Source: Deltaproteobacteria bacterium
Lineage (GTDB): Bacteria > Desulfobacterota > Desulfobulbia > Desulfobulbales > JAGXFP01
DNA: 64,000 nt
Assembly (NCBI GenBank): GCA_020056965.1
Contig: JAGVGT010000083.1
Span: 1 to 64,000, forward strand
Direction of reading: 5' to 3'
Positions within the stretch are counted from its first letter, which is position 1. Each line of letters opens with the position of its first letter. This document shows positions 26,710-36,584 of the stretch, piece after piece. The notes beneath the pieces were generated by a model that worked only from the letters and a program-made list of their open reading frames with translations, did not search any database and was not told where the DNA came from. The translations under genes were made by a program, and so were the position numbers.

Positions 26710-27323
26710 ACAAATTCGCGATGCTGGCCGAACCGGCCCGGGACCAGCGGGGCATGGCCCTGATCTCGGCCCTGCTGTTGCTGCTGGTGATTTCCCTGCT
26801 GGCCGTGGGCTTGAGCATGGATTCCTCCATGGATGTGCGTGGGGCCGCCTATCAGCGTTTCAGGGCGCGGGCCTTCGGTTCCGCCGAGGCGGGCCTGATG
26901 GCGGCCACCGATATCCTCGAGGAAAACGCCTTCGTGGGCGGCTGGACCAACCCCAATGGTCTTTTGCCCTTTACCTTTCCCAACCTGAGCGAGCAATACG
27001 ATGACATCAACCCGGGAACCATCAATATCCTCCAGGACGGCGTCTTCTATATGGACAAAAATGACCTCACCAACCCCCCTAATACGATCATGCAGATGAC
27101 CGGCGATATCGAGGCGGACATCATCACCCAGTACATCACCTCGCAGCTGGCCTATGGCGGGGCCATCCAGGTTGCCGCCGGCTATGGCGGCTCCGGCAAA
27201 GGGGTCGGGGGCGGCGGCGGGCATATTATCTACAACATCCAATCAACCGGGCGCGATGGAGCCGTTGGTTCGGAGCAGGCCTCAACCGTTTTGGCCTTGA
27301 ATTACCGTTATGTAACCAAGTAG
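26706..27323 (+). CDS. pilX: Type IV pilus minor pilin PilX-like
   Basis: The 205-residue protein has the PilX_N pattern: a short basic start, RGMALISALLLLLVISLLAVG as single transmembrane segment without the usual Glu5 motif, and then the segment RARAFGSAEAGLMAATDIL. Gly-rich stretches near the end (GYGGSGKGVGGGGG) are unusual. It starts at ATGA overlapping the pilV stop, so pilVWX are translationally coupled. Confidence 0.83.
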   Translation: MNKFAMLAEPARDQRGMALISALLLLLVISLLAVGLSMDSSMDVRGAAYQRFRARAFGSAEAGLMAATDILEENAFVGGWTNPNGLLPFTFPNLSEQYDDINPGTINILQDGVFYMDKNDLTNPPNTIMQMTGDIEADIITQYITSQLAYGGAIQVAAGYGGSGKGVGGGGGHIIYNIQSTGRDGAVGSEQASTVLALNYRYVTK

Positions 27324-27372
27324 TCGGGCGAGTTGGCAGTCCCCGGCAGGGAACTTCAGAGGAGGAAAGGCG

Positions 27373-27732
27373 ATGTCCATGAGAATGGCGGTATGGTTGC
27401 CCGGAATGGTCGCAGTGGTTTTTTCGGTGTTGTTGTCATTGGGATCGGCGGTGGCGGCCGATTATTCCGCCAGTGACATGCATCGCGGTGAACAGTTTTA
27501 TGATGAGGCCCTGCTTGGGGTAGAGAATGTTGATGAACGCTGGCTGTTGAATTTTGACCGGCAGAAACCAGCGATACTGCCGGATAATTTCACCATGAGC
27601 TATTGCGGCAAGGAACTGGCACCCACCGGCGCTAACTTGACGGCCATGATCGGCAAGCCTTGTCGCTCGTGGTCCATGGCGGTGGAGCATAAAATGCTGG
27701 TCTACCACCGGTTGGAATTCCAGTGCAGGTGA
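27373..27732 (+). CDS. Small secreted protein of unknown function, pilus cluster
   Basis: The 119-residue protein has a clear signal peptide (VVFSVLLSLGSAVAA, cleavage near residue 29) and a mature part of about 90 residues with three Cys residues (Cys78, Cys97, Cys118 roughly), which could form a disulfide. I do not recognise a family. An aggagg 8 bp upstream of ATG 27373 is a strong ribosome binding site. Its place between pilX and pilY1 suggests a role in pilus biogenesis or tip-adhesin folding. Confidence 0.75.
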   Translation: MSMRMAVWLPGMVAVVFSVLLSLGSAVAADYSASDMHRGEQFYDEALLGVENVDERWLLNFDRQKPAILPDNFTMSYCGKELAPTGANLTAMIGKPCRSWSMAVEHKMLVYHRLEFQCR

Positions 27733-27813
27733 ATCGATCAGTTTTCGCAGAGTCTGTGCGTTTGAGGGTTGATTAGGGTTTGTCTGGAGTAATTTGGTTG
27801 AGGAGGAATGGTC

Positions 27814-30800
27814 ATGAGAGCAGCGACAGGCATTAGGGCGACGTGCGTTTTCTTGTTGTTTGGGGGTGTTCTGCTCATCGGCCCGGGACGGGCGCTGGCC
27901 ATCAATACCGTGAGCGACTATCAGAAGAGTCCGGCCTTCGTCACCTCGCCGGTCCAGCCCTTAACCATGCTGATGCTGGATAACAGCGGAAGTATGGGTT
28001 TCGATGCCTACTCCGGCACCTACGATGCCACCAGGAATTACTACGGACTTTTTGAGACGAGAACGACGTCAGCGAGCGCTGCGGACATCTACTATTACCA
28101 CCCCTTCAACATTGCCGGCAGCGGCGATGTCTGCAACTATGACGGCATCAGCGGTTCGTGCAACAAACCGGACCTCACGGCCACCGGCGAGTGCACCTAC
28201 CCGGAGCGAACCTGCACTACCGGCGCGGTCGGCGACTACGTCTGCTTCCAGGCCGGGAGTGATTCCGGTACATATACCTCTGATAATTGTAATGATGATT
28301 GTTCTGGTAATACCAACTGTTCAGAGTATCAATATACCTGTCAAAGTGGCTATGTGACTTCTGGAAGTAAATATGACAAGAAATGTAGCGATGTTAGTTG
28401 TTCCAGCGGCTACTCCTGTACCGAAGCGTATTACTGCAGCGGCAACACCAGTGTTATCTATGCCGAGGATGCTTGCGATGCAGATGGTAGCGGTACCTCC
28501 GACTGCTCTGGGGGGGCGAGTAACTGCAAACCATTCACCTATAGCAGCGGGAGTAAGAACTCTAAAACATGCGTGAAGTACTCTCTGAGTGGGACCTACG
28601 ACAACAACACCTGTGACAGCCAGTGTTCGAGTTCGGCATGTCAGGCGAAGAATTATACCTGTAAAGGACTAGATCGTTCCACCGGCATAACCTACAGTAA
28701 CTCTACCTGTGACGGCAGTGACGGCAACACCACCACCGATTGCTCAAGCGGCTACTCCTGCGTGAATGCCTCCAAGTGCGTCAAACAGGGGAGCACAACC
28801 AGGTATTATGGTAGCTCGAGTTGTGAAGATTACTACGACACCGATGACGATAAAACAAGATCCTGTTCCGGTACCTGTTCGTCAACCGGTGGCGGCGGCA
28901 GCGTGGTTACCTGGACCGGCCAAGCCTGTGCGTCCTGTACAGCCTTGGGCGGCGTCTGCAACAACACCGGGTCCTTATATGCCATTCCCAACTATAACTG
29001 TGTGGCCGATAGCACGGTGTGCGACAGTTTTAAGCTGGCCGACTCGGTGTGTACTCCCACCGGGGGTACCGTCACGACCTGCGATTGGGTCGACTTGGAG
29101 CAGAAGGCTACCTGTCAGGCCATCTGCGGCGGCATCCTGGTTGATGTCCCCACGGGGCCTCAGCAGGCCGGTTGCACAACCGCCACCGAGAAGAGCGATT
29201 GTGTTACCAAGTATGGCAGCGTCTGCGAGACCGGGATCACCTATACCACCGCTCGGGCCTCATATTGGCGTAAAACCCCGGCCGACGGCACGAATCCTCT
29301 CGGTTGGAATTGCAACACCGGCGACTGTCTCGGGGCCGGCGCCAATGTCACCCTCGGCAACCAGCTTAATTTTGACCAGATGACCCAGATGGACGTGGCC
29401 AAGAAGGTCCTGATCGGCGGCAAGCGGACCACGGTTTCGTCCATCCCCGGAACCGTCGAGCTGGACGGCGATTTCAACCAGACCTCCAACAAGTACATCT
29501 GTTCCACCAATGGGCTGATTTACAACTCGCGGAGTGATTGCCGAGATGCCAGTGGTTGCGATAGTTCCACCTGTACCCCCTTCTCGGAAGGCGGCAACAA
29601 CGGGAATATTGTCCTGCAGCCGGGCGAGGATCCCAAGGGCATCCTGCAGAACAACGAGGGGCTGGCCTGGGGCTTCGGTGTGTTCAACTCCCCCGACGGC
29701 GGTATCATCAAGAATTACATCGGCAGCCCCAATGCCGATATCGTCAAATCGATCAATGATACCCCCTCCAGCGGAGCAACCCCCGTGGCCGAGTCCCTCA
29801 ACACGGTGGTCAACTATTTCCGGCAGGTGACGCCGTACTACAAAAACCCCGGGGAATACACTGTCGATACCCCATCCAGCGGGACCGGCCTCTGGGATCC
29901 TTTCGTCGCCGATGACGGCTCCAAGTCATTTGCCCCCTGCGGTCGGGCCTCGACCATCCTCATTACCGACGGTGAGCCGAATCAGGACGATAAGTTCGAT
30001 GCCACTATCAAAAACTACGCCAATAATAACAGCAGCGGCATAACCGATTTCATCTCCCCAACCTCCGGGACCAATACTTACTTCGTGGACGATGTCGCTT
30101 ACTGGGCCCATAAAAACGATCTGCGGACCGAGGCCCAGATGGGTGGCCCCCAGACCTTGGACACCTACATGATTTACGCCTTCGGCAATGACCCCGCCAG
30201 TAAGTTGAAATTGCAGAACGCGGCGGTGCTGGGCGCCTTCATCGACAAGAACGGCGACGGCAAGCCCAACAGCAAGGCCGTGGAGAAGCTTGCCGCCGCC
30301 GATGCCAGGGAGTGGGATTTTTACGTGGACCCCGCCACCCCCGGAGACGATATCCCCGACAACTATGCCGAAGCCAACGACGGTGAGCTGCTGGCCAGCA
30401 AGCTGCAGAACATGCTCGGGCAGATTCAGCAGAAGGTTTCGGCCGGTTCGGCCGCCTCGGTCATCTCGGCCAGCCGTAGCGGCGAGGGCGCCATCTACCA
30501 GGCGATCTTCTACCCCAAGACCCCGCCCGACGACGCCTACCGGAAGATCACCTGGGTGGGGGATGTCCATGCCCTCTGGCTGGACGACTACGGCAACATG
30601 CGGGAGGACTGCGACGCCGACGATACCGGCGACGCCTGCGTCGCCAGCGATGCGACCTTGAACGTCAAGACCGACAAAATCATCGAATTTTATTCCGACA
30701 CCACCACCGGCGAGGCCATGATCCGGACCTTCCGCGACCTCAACGGGGACAGTAAGTATATCTCGGGGGTATGCAGCGTGGCCCTCGTCAAGAACGGGGC

Positions 30801-33132
30801 CAATGTTGCGGCAAATGCCACCAGCTACGAGGTCCGGGAGTTTGACTGCACCAGCAAGGGTGGAATCTGGAATTCCCTTGCCAGTCCTGATTATATCGCC
30901 ACCGGTACCATGAAGGATTTTTCCCATTATCTGTGGAGCGGCGGGCGCTGGCTGGCCAATGCTGACGCCGCCACCCAGAGGGTTTACACCACAGCCGCCA
31001 AGCAGCGCCACATCCTGACCATGGAGAAAATCTCCGCTGGTTTTTATGACGATATGTATCCTTTCACTACCACTTCGATCCAAAGTTTTTACAGCGCTAC
31101 GGGCTACAAGAATATCTTTAATGCCGCCAGCCAGGCGGAGGCCGACAATATCGTCAACTATATTCGCGGGGTCGACATTGCCGGCTACCGCTCCCGCCTA
31201 TACGACTGGGGCTGGGGAGACGGGGCCCAGGTCAACAAGCTGGGCGATATCGTCGGTTCGACGCCGACCATCGTCGCCAAGCCGGCCGAGGACTATGATG
31301 TTGTGTATGCCGACAAGTCGTATCAGCGGTTCCGCCAGGCCTACGAAAGCCGCCGGGTCATGGTTTATGCCGGCGGCAATGACGGCGGTCTGCATGCCTT
31401 CAATGGCGGTTATTACCAGCGGTCAAATAAAAAGTTCCTTAATGGTCCGCCCGGGAAAGTTCAATATGATCTGGGCAGCGAAATGTGGATGTTCGTCCCC
31501 CGGAATATCCTGCCGCACCTGAAATGGCTGACCGATCCCAATTACAGCCATATCTACTACCTGGACATGAAGCCCTATGTCTTCGACGCCAAGATCTTTG
31601 ACCCGGACGCCACTCATCCCGATGGCTGGGGGACAGTGCTGGTCGGCGGCATGGGCTTCGGCGGCGGCGATTTCACCGTCGATACCGACGGCGACGGAGT
31701 CAAGGAAACCACCTTGCGTTCCACCTATTTCATTCTCGATGTCACCAACCCGGAACGTCCGCCGGTGTTGTTGAAGGAGTTTAACGATGCCCAGTTGGGA
31801 TTCACTCTGGGCGCCCCCAACGCCGTCCCCATGCTGCGTTGCGATCGCCGTGTACACGGGAGTTGCCCGGACAATAGCAGTGCCGCCGCCACCTGGCCCA
31901 TGGATTGGTACCTGGCTTTCGGTTCTGGCCCCCATAACGACAGCGTCACCAATCCCGCCGGGATCCAGAATGCCATGCTGGGCAAGAGCGATCAGGAGGC
32001 CAAGCTTTACATGCTCAATCTGGGCGGCACCGGCGCCCCGGCCTTGGCCCGCGCGGCCGGCCCGTCATTGTCCTGGGTGCCGCCGTACACGACGCCAGGT
32101 TATCCCAAGACCATCTCGGCCGCCACCTTCCCCAAGTCGTTCTTCTCCGACCTGATTGCGGTGGACTACGATTTGAACTTTAAAACCGATGTGATGTATT
32201 TTGGTTCCATCGCCGACACCCAATCGAGCCCGATCGTCTACAAAGGTGGTATGCATCGGCTGGTAACCGCTGAATCGCTTACCCCGTCAACGTGGACGCT
32301 CAACACCATGTTCAACGCCGGTCGACCAGTCAGCGCCTCCGCCACGGCCTCGTGGGACGGCAGCCGGGCCTGGGTTTACTTTGGTACGGGGCGATTGTTG
32401 AACGCCTTCGAGGACAAAGCCGATACCAGCCAGCAGTCCTATTACGGCCTGACGGAGAACCATGTTTATGATGGGGTCAGCAAAAAATACAAGATGGATC
32501 TTAGCCTGCCCAACGGCGGGAACCTGGTTAACGTTTCCAACGTCTGGGTGAATACCAGTCGCGTGGACAGCGTTACCGGCCTAACTGTTCTGGGCTCACT
32601 GTATGACACCGTGACCAATAATCCGGCGGTGCTGACGACCACCGCGGGACTTTATAGCCCGCTGGCCGCCAAGACCTTCAAGGAGCTGGACCTGGAGATT
32701 GGGGAAACGGATGGTGTTAACGGACCCTATAAGTACAACGGCTGGAAGATCAATTTCCCCCGGACCAAGGAACGGAACCTGGGGCAGGCCGCCCTCCTGG
32801 GTAGTATTTTGACCTTTACCACCTATATGCCGTCATCCGATATCTGTACCGCCGAGGGTGAGAGCATTATCTGGGCGCCCTATTACCGGACGGGCACGGC
32901 TTACTTCAAGCCGGTGCTTGGCATGGCTGACCGGGGCGGCAAGTTGGAGGCCGTCCGAGAAACCACGCCGGTCAAGGGTATGACGCTGACCCCCAGCCTC
33001 CATTCCGGCGCCGAGAGCGGCACCAAGGCCCTGATCCAGACCAGTACCGGTGCCATCATTAGTGTTGATCAAGAGGCCCCCGGCACGGTAAAGAGCGGCG
33101 TGATTTCCTGGCGTGATAAGGCTGCGGAATGA
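27814..33132 (+). CDS. pilY1: PilY1-like pilus tip adhesin with large Cys-rich insert
   Basis: ATG 27814 lies 7 bp after aggagg (27801-27806); the in-frame ATG 27808 is too close to that site. A signal peptide ends at GRALA. A VWA-like metal site follows (LMLDNSGSMG). Residues about 100-475 are a Cys-, Ser-, Thr-rich insert of repeated C-x(5-15)-C units, after which the usual PilY1 segment FDQMTQMDVAKKVLIGGKR resumes. The rest has the second half of the VWA domain (STILITDGEPN), and the C-terminal beta-propeller with DKNGDGKPN and DTDGDGVKET calcium loops. At 1772 residues it is larger than common PilY1 (about 1000-1200). It acts at the pilus tip or cell surface in adhesion. Confidence 0.88.
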   Translation: MRAATGIRATCVFLLFGGVLLIGPGRALAINTVSDYQKSPAFVTSPVQPLTMLMLDNSGSMGFDAYSGTYDATRNYYGLFETRTTSASAADIYYYHPFNIAGSGDVCNYDGISGSCNKPDLTATGECTYPERTCTTGAVGDYVCFQAGSDSGTYTSDNCNDDCSGNTNCSEYQYTCQSGYVTSGSKYDKKCSDVSCSSGYSCTEAYYCSGNTSVIYAEDACDADGSGTSDCSGGASNCKPFTYSSGSKNSKTCVKYSLSGTYDNNTCDSQCSSSACQAKNYTCKGLDRSTGITYSNSTCDGSDGNTTTDCSSGYSCVNASKCVKQGSTTRYYGSSSCEDYYDTDDDKTRSCSGTCSSTGGGGSVVTWTGQACASCTALGGVCNNTGSLYAIPNYNCVADSTVCDSFKLADSVCTPTGGTVTTCDWVDLEQKATCQAICGGILVDVPTGPQQAGCTTATEKSDCVTKYGSVCETGITYTTARASYWRKTPADGTNPLGWNCNTGDCLGAGANVTLGNQLNFDQMTQMDVAKKVLIGGKRTTVSSIPGTVELDGDFNQTSNKYICSTNGLIYNSRSDCRDASGCDSSTCTPFSEGGNNGNIVLQPGEDPKGILQNNEGLAWGFGVFNSPDGGIIKNYIGSPNADIVKSINDTPSSGATPVAESLNTVVNYFRQVTPYYKNPGEYTVDTPSSGTGLWDPFVADDGSKSFAPCGRASTILITDGEPNQDDKFDATIKNYANNNSSGITDFISPTSGTNTYFVDDVAYWAHKNDLRTEAQMGGPQTLDTYMIYAFGNDPASKLKLQNAAVLGAFIDKNGDGKPNSKAVEKLAAADAREWDFYVDPATPGDDIPDNYAEANDGELLASKLQNMLGQIQQKVSAGSAASVISASRSGEGAIYQAIFYPKTPPDDAYRKITWVGDVHALWLDDYGNMREDCDADDTGDACVASDATLNVKTDKIIEFYSDTTTGEAMIRTFRDLNGDSKYISGVCSVALVKNGANVAANATSYEVREFDCTSKGGIWNSLASPDYIATGTMKDFSHYLWSGGRWLANADAATQRVYTTAAKQRHILTMEKISAGFYDDMYPFTTTSIQSFYSATGYKNIFNAASQAEADNIVNYIRGVDIAGYRSRLYDWGWGDGAQVNKLGDIVGSTPTIVAKPAEDYDVVYADKSYQRFRQAYESRRVMVYAGGNDGGLHAFNGGYYQRSNKKFLNGPPGKVQYDLGSEMWMFVPRNILPHLKWLTDPNYSHIYYLDMKPYVFDAKIFDPDATHPDGWGTVLVGGMGFGGGDFTVDTDGDGVKETTLRSTYFILDVTNPERPPVLLKEFNDAQLGFTLGAPNAVPMLRCDRRVHGSCPDNSSAAATWPMDWYLAFGSGPHNDSVTNPAGIQNAMLGKSDQEAKLYMLNLGGTGAPALARAAGPSLSWVPPYTTPGYPKTISAATFPKSFFSDLIAVDYDLNFKTDVMYFGSIADTQSSPIVYKGGMHRLVTAESLTPSTWTLNTMFNAGRPVSASATASWDGSRAWVYFGTGRLLNAFEDKADTSQQSYYGLTENHVYDGVSKKYKMDLSLPNGGNLVNVSNVWVNTSRVDSVTGLTVLGSLYDTVTNNPAVLTTTAGLYSPLAAKTFKELDLEIGETDGVNGPYKYNGWKINFPRTKERNLGQAALLGSILTFTTYMPSSDICTAEGESIIWAPYYRTGTAYFKPVLGMADRGGKLEAVRETTPVKGMTLTPSLHSGAESGTKALIQTSTGAIISVDQEAPGTVKSGVISWRDKAAE

Positions 33133-33656
33133 TCAGAGACCGGAAAACTGCAATAGGGGTAATGATGGTGAGATCTCCGAAGGAAATGCCCCGATCGGGC
33201 GGCTTCAGTCTTCTTGAACTGATGATCGCGGTGGCCATCGTCGCTATTTTGGCGGCGGTGTCCATCCCGGCCTACTTCAACCATACGATGCGCAGCCGGC
33301 AGTCGGCGGTGGTTGGTGAGTTGATGGCGATCAAGGCGGCCCAGGAGCGTTTCTTTGCTGAAAATGGTGGCTACGCCGGCCGGATGAGTCGGCTGCAAGC
33401 GGGCGCGAGTAATGATCTCGACGATATGTATGCCGTGGCCGGTACCTATACCAACGGCGATTACCGGTACTGGATTACCCCCAATACCATCGCCCTGATC
33501 AGGACCGGATTCATCATGGCCGAGGGCGACCTCAACCACGATGGTAATTTTAACGATCAGTGGCGGATCTCGATCGACGATCTCGAGGCCAAACCCAACA
33601 ATACCAGCAGCAACGAAGGCTTTACCTGGTCAAGTCTGGGCCGACTGTTCCAATGA
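33129..33656 (+). CDS. pilE: PilE-like type IV minor pilin
   Basis: After a 27-residue leader comes GFSLLELMIAVAIVAILAAV, with Glu5 in place. The segment SRQSAVVGELMAIKAAQERFFAENGGYA is the PilE pattern (aromatic after E), and the C-terminal part contains DLNHDGNFNDQW, a Ca-binding-like loop. The start overlaps the pilY1 stop (ATGA). A start at ATG 33162 is also possible, with a shorter leader. Confidence 0.85.
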   Translation: MIRDRKTAIGVMMVRSPKEMPRSGGFSLLELMIAVAIVAILAAVSIPAYFNHTMRSRQSAVVGELMAIKAAQERFFAENGGYAGRMSRLQAGASNDLDDMYAVAGTYTNGDYRYWITPNTIALIRTGFIMAEGDLNHDGNFNDQWRISIDDLEAKPNNTSSNEGFTWSSLGRLFQ

Positions 33657-33780
33657 CCGGCGTTTTGGGTGGCGGCCACTCTTGGCACGTACCCATAGGT
33701 TGGTCTCCAGGCTGGGCGTGTACTGTGTGACCGGCCCGGTGCGTGTTGCGATTTCAATTTAAGGGCTGTAACGGTAATTC

Positions 33781-35580
33781 ATGGGCCTGCTGAACGACGA
33801 TAAATACCTTTACGATCTGCTCCTGCGCAGCCGGCTGATCACAGTGCCGCAGCAGCAGCTCCTGGCCCAGAAGGGCACCCAGCAAAGGCAGCTGATTCTC
33901 CATGAGCGCCGCAAGCGGAAAAAGGTTGGTTCCACTGCCAGGATGCGGGAACCGGACCTGGTCGAGGTGGTGGTCTCCTTCAACTTCGAGATTCCCGGCG
34001 ACCGTCCCCAGCCGCTGACCGAGGAGTTGATCATGCGGGCGGTGGCGGCCGACCAGGGGATGCCCTTCAAAAAGCTCGATCCCCTGGAGCTGAACCTGGA
34101 GGTGGTCACCAAGACCCTGCCCAAGAATTACGCCGTCAAGCACCTGCTGCTGCCCTTCGCGGTGAAGAACGGCATCCACGAGGTGGCCCTTTACGATCCC
34201 GACAGCCGTAATATCCTGGGCGAGATTGAACGGGTCTGCCAGATCAAGATCACCCCATATCTGAGTACCAGAAGCGATATCAGCCGGATGCTGGCCGAGT
34301 TCTTCGGTTTCCAGTCCTCGATCACCGCCGCCGAAAACCGTTTCGCCAAGCCCCTGGTCGATCTGGGCAACCTCGAACAGTACGTGCGCATCGACCGCGG
34401 CGAGATCAACTCCTCCGACCAGAACATCAAGAGCGCCGTCGATCATCTCTTTACCTACGGCTTCGATCAGCGGGCCAGCGACATCCACATCGAGCCCAAA
34501 CGCCAGAAGAGCCACGTGCGGCTGCGGATCGACGGCGTTCTCCACACCATCTACCAATTGCCGATGGCGGTGCATGCGGCCATCGTCTCCCGGATCAAGA
34601 CCCTTTCCCGGATGGATATCGCCGAAAAGCGGCGGCCCCAGGACGGGCGCATCAAGATCGACCACGAGGGCAAGGAGGCCGAGATCCGGGTTTCCACCGT
34701 GCCGGTGGCCTTCGGCGAGAAGGTGGTGATGCGGATCCTCGACCCGGACATCATCTTCCAGTCCATCGACCATCTCGGCTTCAGCCCCCGCGACCTCAGG
34801 GTCTATCAGGATCTGATCACCAGGCCGCACGGGATTTTGCTGGTCACCGGCCCCACCGGCAGCGGCAAATCGACGACCCTCTACTCCACCCTGAAACTGA
34901 TCTCCACCTCGGAGAACAATGTCGTCACCGTCGAGGACCCCATCGAAATGGTCCACGAGGAGTTTAACCAGATCGCCGTGCAGCCCCTCATCGATGTGAC
35001 CTTCTCCACCATCCTCCGCAACATCCTGCGGCAGGACCCCGATATCATCATGATCGGCGAGATCCGCGACCTGCCGACCACGGTCAACGCCATCCAGGCC
35101 GCCCTCACCGGTCATCTGGTCTTTTCCACCCTGCATACCAACGATGCGGTTACCGCCATCAGCCGGCTCATCGACCTGGGTGCCCAGCCCTTCCTGGTCG
35201 GTTCCACCCTGATCGGCGCCATGGCCCAGCGGCTGGTGCGGACCAATTGCCCGCACTGCCGGGAAGAGGTGATGGTCAGTGCCGGTCTGCTGCGCAGTTT
35301 CGGCTTCCCCGCCGAGGGTGAGGGCGAGATCGCCTTGCAGAAGGGCAGTGGCTGCAAGGATTGCCGCAACACCGGCTACCTGGGGCGTTGCGGGGTCTTC
35401 GAGATCTTCGCGATCTCCCCGGAGATCAACCGGATGATCTGCACCGGGGTTTCGGAGGCGGAGATCCGCGCCCAGGCCAGCCGCGAGGGGATGACCACCC
35501 TCAAGCAGGACGCCTGGGCCAAGGTAAAAAGCGGCATTACCACCTACGAGGAAGCGGCCCGGGTTACCGGCCTGAATTAA
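33781..35580 (+). CDS. pilB: Type IV pilus/type II secretion assembly ATPase, PilB/GspE family
   Basis: The 599-residue protein has an MshE/GspE N-terminal domain (about 60-180), and a secretion-ATPase domain with Walker A TGPTGSGKSTTLYSTL (about residue 360), the Asp box VTVEDPIEM, Walker B RQDPDIIMIGEIRD and the His box FSTLHTNDA. A four-Cys zinc site (CPHC...CKDC) follows. It powers pilin polymerisation from the cytoplasmic face. No pilC, pilM-Q or pilT lies nearby, so the remaining machinery is encoded elsewhere. Confidence 0.9.
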   Translation: MGLLNDDKYLYDLLLRSRLITVPQQQLLAQKGTQQRQLILHERRKRKKVGSTARMREPDLVEVVVSFNFEIPGDRPQPLTEELIMRAVAADQGMPFKKLDPLELNLEVVTKTLPKNYAVKHLLLPFAVKNGIHEVALYDPDSRNILGEIERVCQIKITPYLSTRSDISRMLAEFFGFQSSITAAENRFAKPLVDLGNLEQYVRIDRGEINSSDQNIKSAVDHLFTYGFDQRASDIHIEPKRQKSHVRLRIDGVLHTIYQLPMAVHAAIVSRIKTLSRMDIAEKRRPQDGRIKIDHEGKEAEIRVSTVPVAFGEKVVMRILDPDIIFQSIDHLGFSPRDLRVYQDLITRPHGILLVTGPTGSGKSTTLYSTLKLISTSENNVVTVEDPIEMVHEEFNQIAVQPLIDVTFSTILRNILRQDPDIIMIGEIRDLPTTVNAIQAALTGHLVFSTLHTNDAVTAISRLIDLGAQPFLVGSTLIGAMAQRLVRTNCPHCREEVMVSAGLLRSFGFPAEGEGEIALQKGSGCKDCRNTGYLGRCGVFEIFAISPEINRMICTGVSEAEIRAQASREGMTTLKQDAWAKVKSGITTYEEAARVTGLN

Positions 35581-35641
35581 TTAGGACTGCTCCGGACTAG
35601 GCAAAAGTTTCGCGAGTGGTTATAGTGGGAGCCTGATGATG

Positions 35642-35677
35642 CCCCTGGCGCTTGTGGAAGCGGCTGGGGTTTTTTGT
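35642..35677 (+). terminator. Candidate terminator after pilB
   Basis: The arms cccctggcgctt and aagcggctgggg pair with a small internal mismatch, loop gtgg, followed by ttttttg. This is a reasonable Rho-independent terminator for the pilus cluster. It overlaps the region before the smpB start, so smpB probably has its own promoter or leaks through. Confidence 0.55.
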
Positions 35678-35700
35678 TTGGTTTGAAAGGAGGATTGGCT

Positions 35701-36153
35701 TTGTCCGGCAAAGTGGTGGCCAGCAACAAGAAGGCCTATCATGACTATTTCATCGATATGACCTATGAGTGCGGCATGGTGCTCAAGGGTCCGGAGGTGA
35801 AATCCATGCGGGGCGGCAAGGTCCAACTCAAGGACGGCTACGCCAAGATCAAGGACGGCGAGGTCTTCCTCTACAACATCCACATCTCGCCCTATACCCA
35901 TACCACCTATGATCTGCCGGATCCGGAGCGGGTGCGCAAGCTCCTGCTCACCCGTCAGGAGATCAAGAAGCTGATCGGCAAGGTTCAGGAAAAGGGGTTT
36001 GCTTTGGTGCCCCTGAAGATATACTTTAAGGCTAACGGCAAGGCTAAATTGGAACTCGGACTTTGCCGGGGCAAGAAGCTCCACGACAAACGCGAAACCC
36101 TCAAGAAGAAGGAAGGCAATCGCGACATGGAGCGGGCCCTGCGAAGGGATTAA
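35701..36153 (+). CDS. smpB: SsrA-binding protein
   Basis: TTG 35701 gives the 150-residue form (LSGKVVASNKKAYHDYF), the usual SmpB length, and has a perfect aaggagg 7 bp upstream; a longer frame from 35674 would place that site inside the coding region. The segments YECGMVLKGPEVKSMRGGKVQLKDGY and the basic C-terminal tail (RETLKKKEGNRDMERALRRD) are typical. SmpB loads tmRNA into stalled ribosomes. It is followed 71 bp later by ssrA, a natural pairing. Confidence 0.95.
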   Translation: MSGKVVASNKKAYHDYFIDMTYECGMVLKGPEVKSMRGGKVQLKDGYAKIKDGEVFLYNIHISPYTHTTYDLPDPERVRKLLLTRQEIKKLIGKVQEKGFALVPLKIYFKANGKAKLELGLCRGKKLHDKRETLKKKEGNRDMERALRRD

Positions 36154-36315
36154 AGGAAAATGGCGGGAATTAAGAATTACCCACATTCGTAATTCCCAAT
36201 TCGTAATTAGTAATTCAAAAATATGGGGGCGAAACGGCTTCGACGGGGATATATAAGCTTGGGCTGCATACCGAGCTCTGGTTGCTCGTTAATCCATCAG
36301 ACATTAAACATAATC

Positions 36316-36348
36316 GCTGACGATTATGCCTACGCTGTAGCAGCTTAA
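36316..36348 (+). other. ssrA: tmRNA tag-peptide reading frame (ADDYAYAVAA)
   Basis: The short frame inside the tmRNA ends in the Ala-Ala carboxyl terminus recognised by ClpXP and is followed by TAA. The start at gct is by comparison with other tmRNA tags; the codon just before could differ. Confidence 0.8.
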
Positions 36349-36552
36349 TGCTACCGTTCCGGTTGACCTCTCCCGTGGGGTCTTCTAGGGGCGTCGCGCA
36401 CACGGGATAGCCTGCCGGCTGCACCTGCCGGCCGAATGGCGAATCCAACAGCAGGATAGTGTCGAAGCCCCGGTCCCGGGCAAGCTTCGACACGATAAGC
36501 AATTTAACGGGACTAAGTATGTAGAAGCCTACAGGGGAGTATTTTCGGACCC

Positions 36553-36578
36553 GGGTTCAACTCCCGGCGCCTCCACCA
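36553..36578 (+). repeat. attL: 26-bp direct repeat at ssrA 3' end
   Basis: Identical to 45711-45736, covering the T-arm and acceptor 3' strand through CCA of the tmRNA. It starts gggttcaactcccggcgcct. Upstream of it the left copy continues the tmRNA, while the right copy is preceded by unrelated sequence. Confidence 0.9.
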
Positions 36579-36584
36579 GTATTT

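Larger units (their letters stand above)
36225..36578 (+). ncRNA. ssrA: Transfer-messenger RNA (tmRNA)
   Basis: The 5' end GGGGGCGAAACGGCTTCGAC and the 3' end CGCCTCCACCA pair in a 7-bp acceptor stem; the T-loop segment GGGTTCAACTCCC is present. The resume codon and tag are at 36316-36348: gct gac gat tat gcc tac gct gta gca gct taa, giving the proteolysis tag ADDYAYAVAA. The gene is complete, but its last 26 bp (36553-36578) are repeated at 45711-45736, so the prophage integrated here and restored the 3' end. Confidence 0.95.

Noticed and set aside
33754..35256. 500-codon open frame opposite pilB
   Set aside because: Antisense to the Walker motifs of pilB; no start signal.
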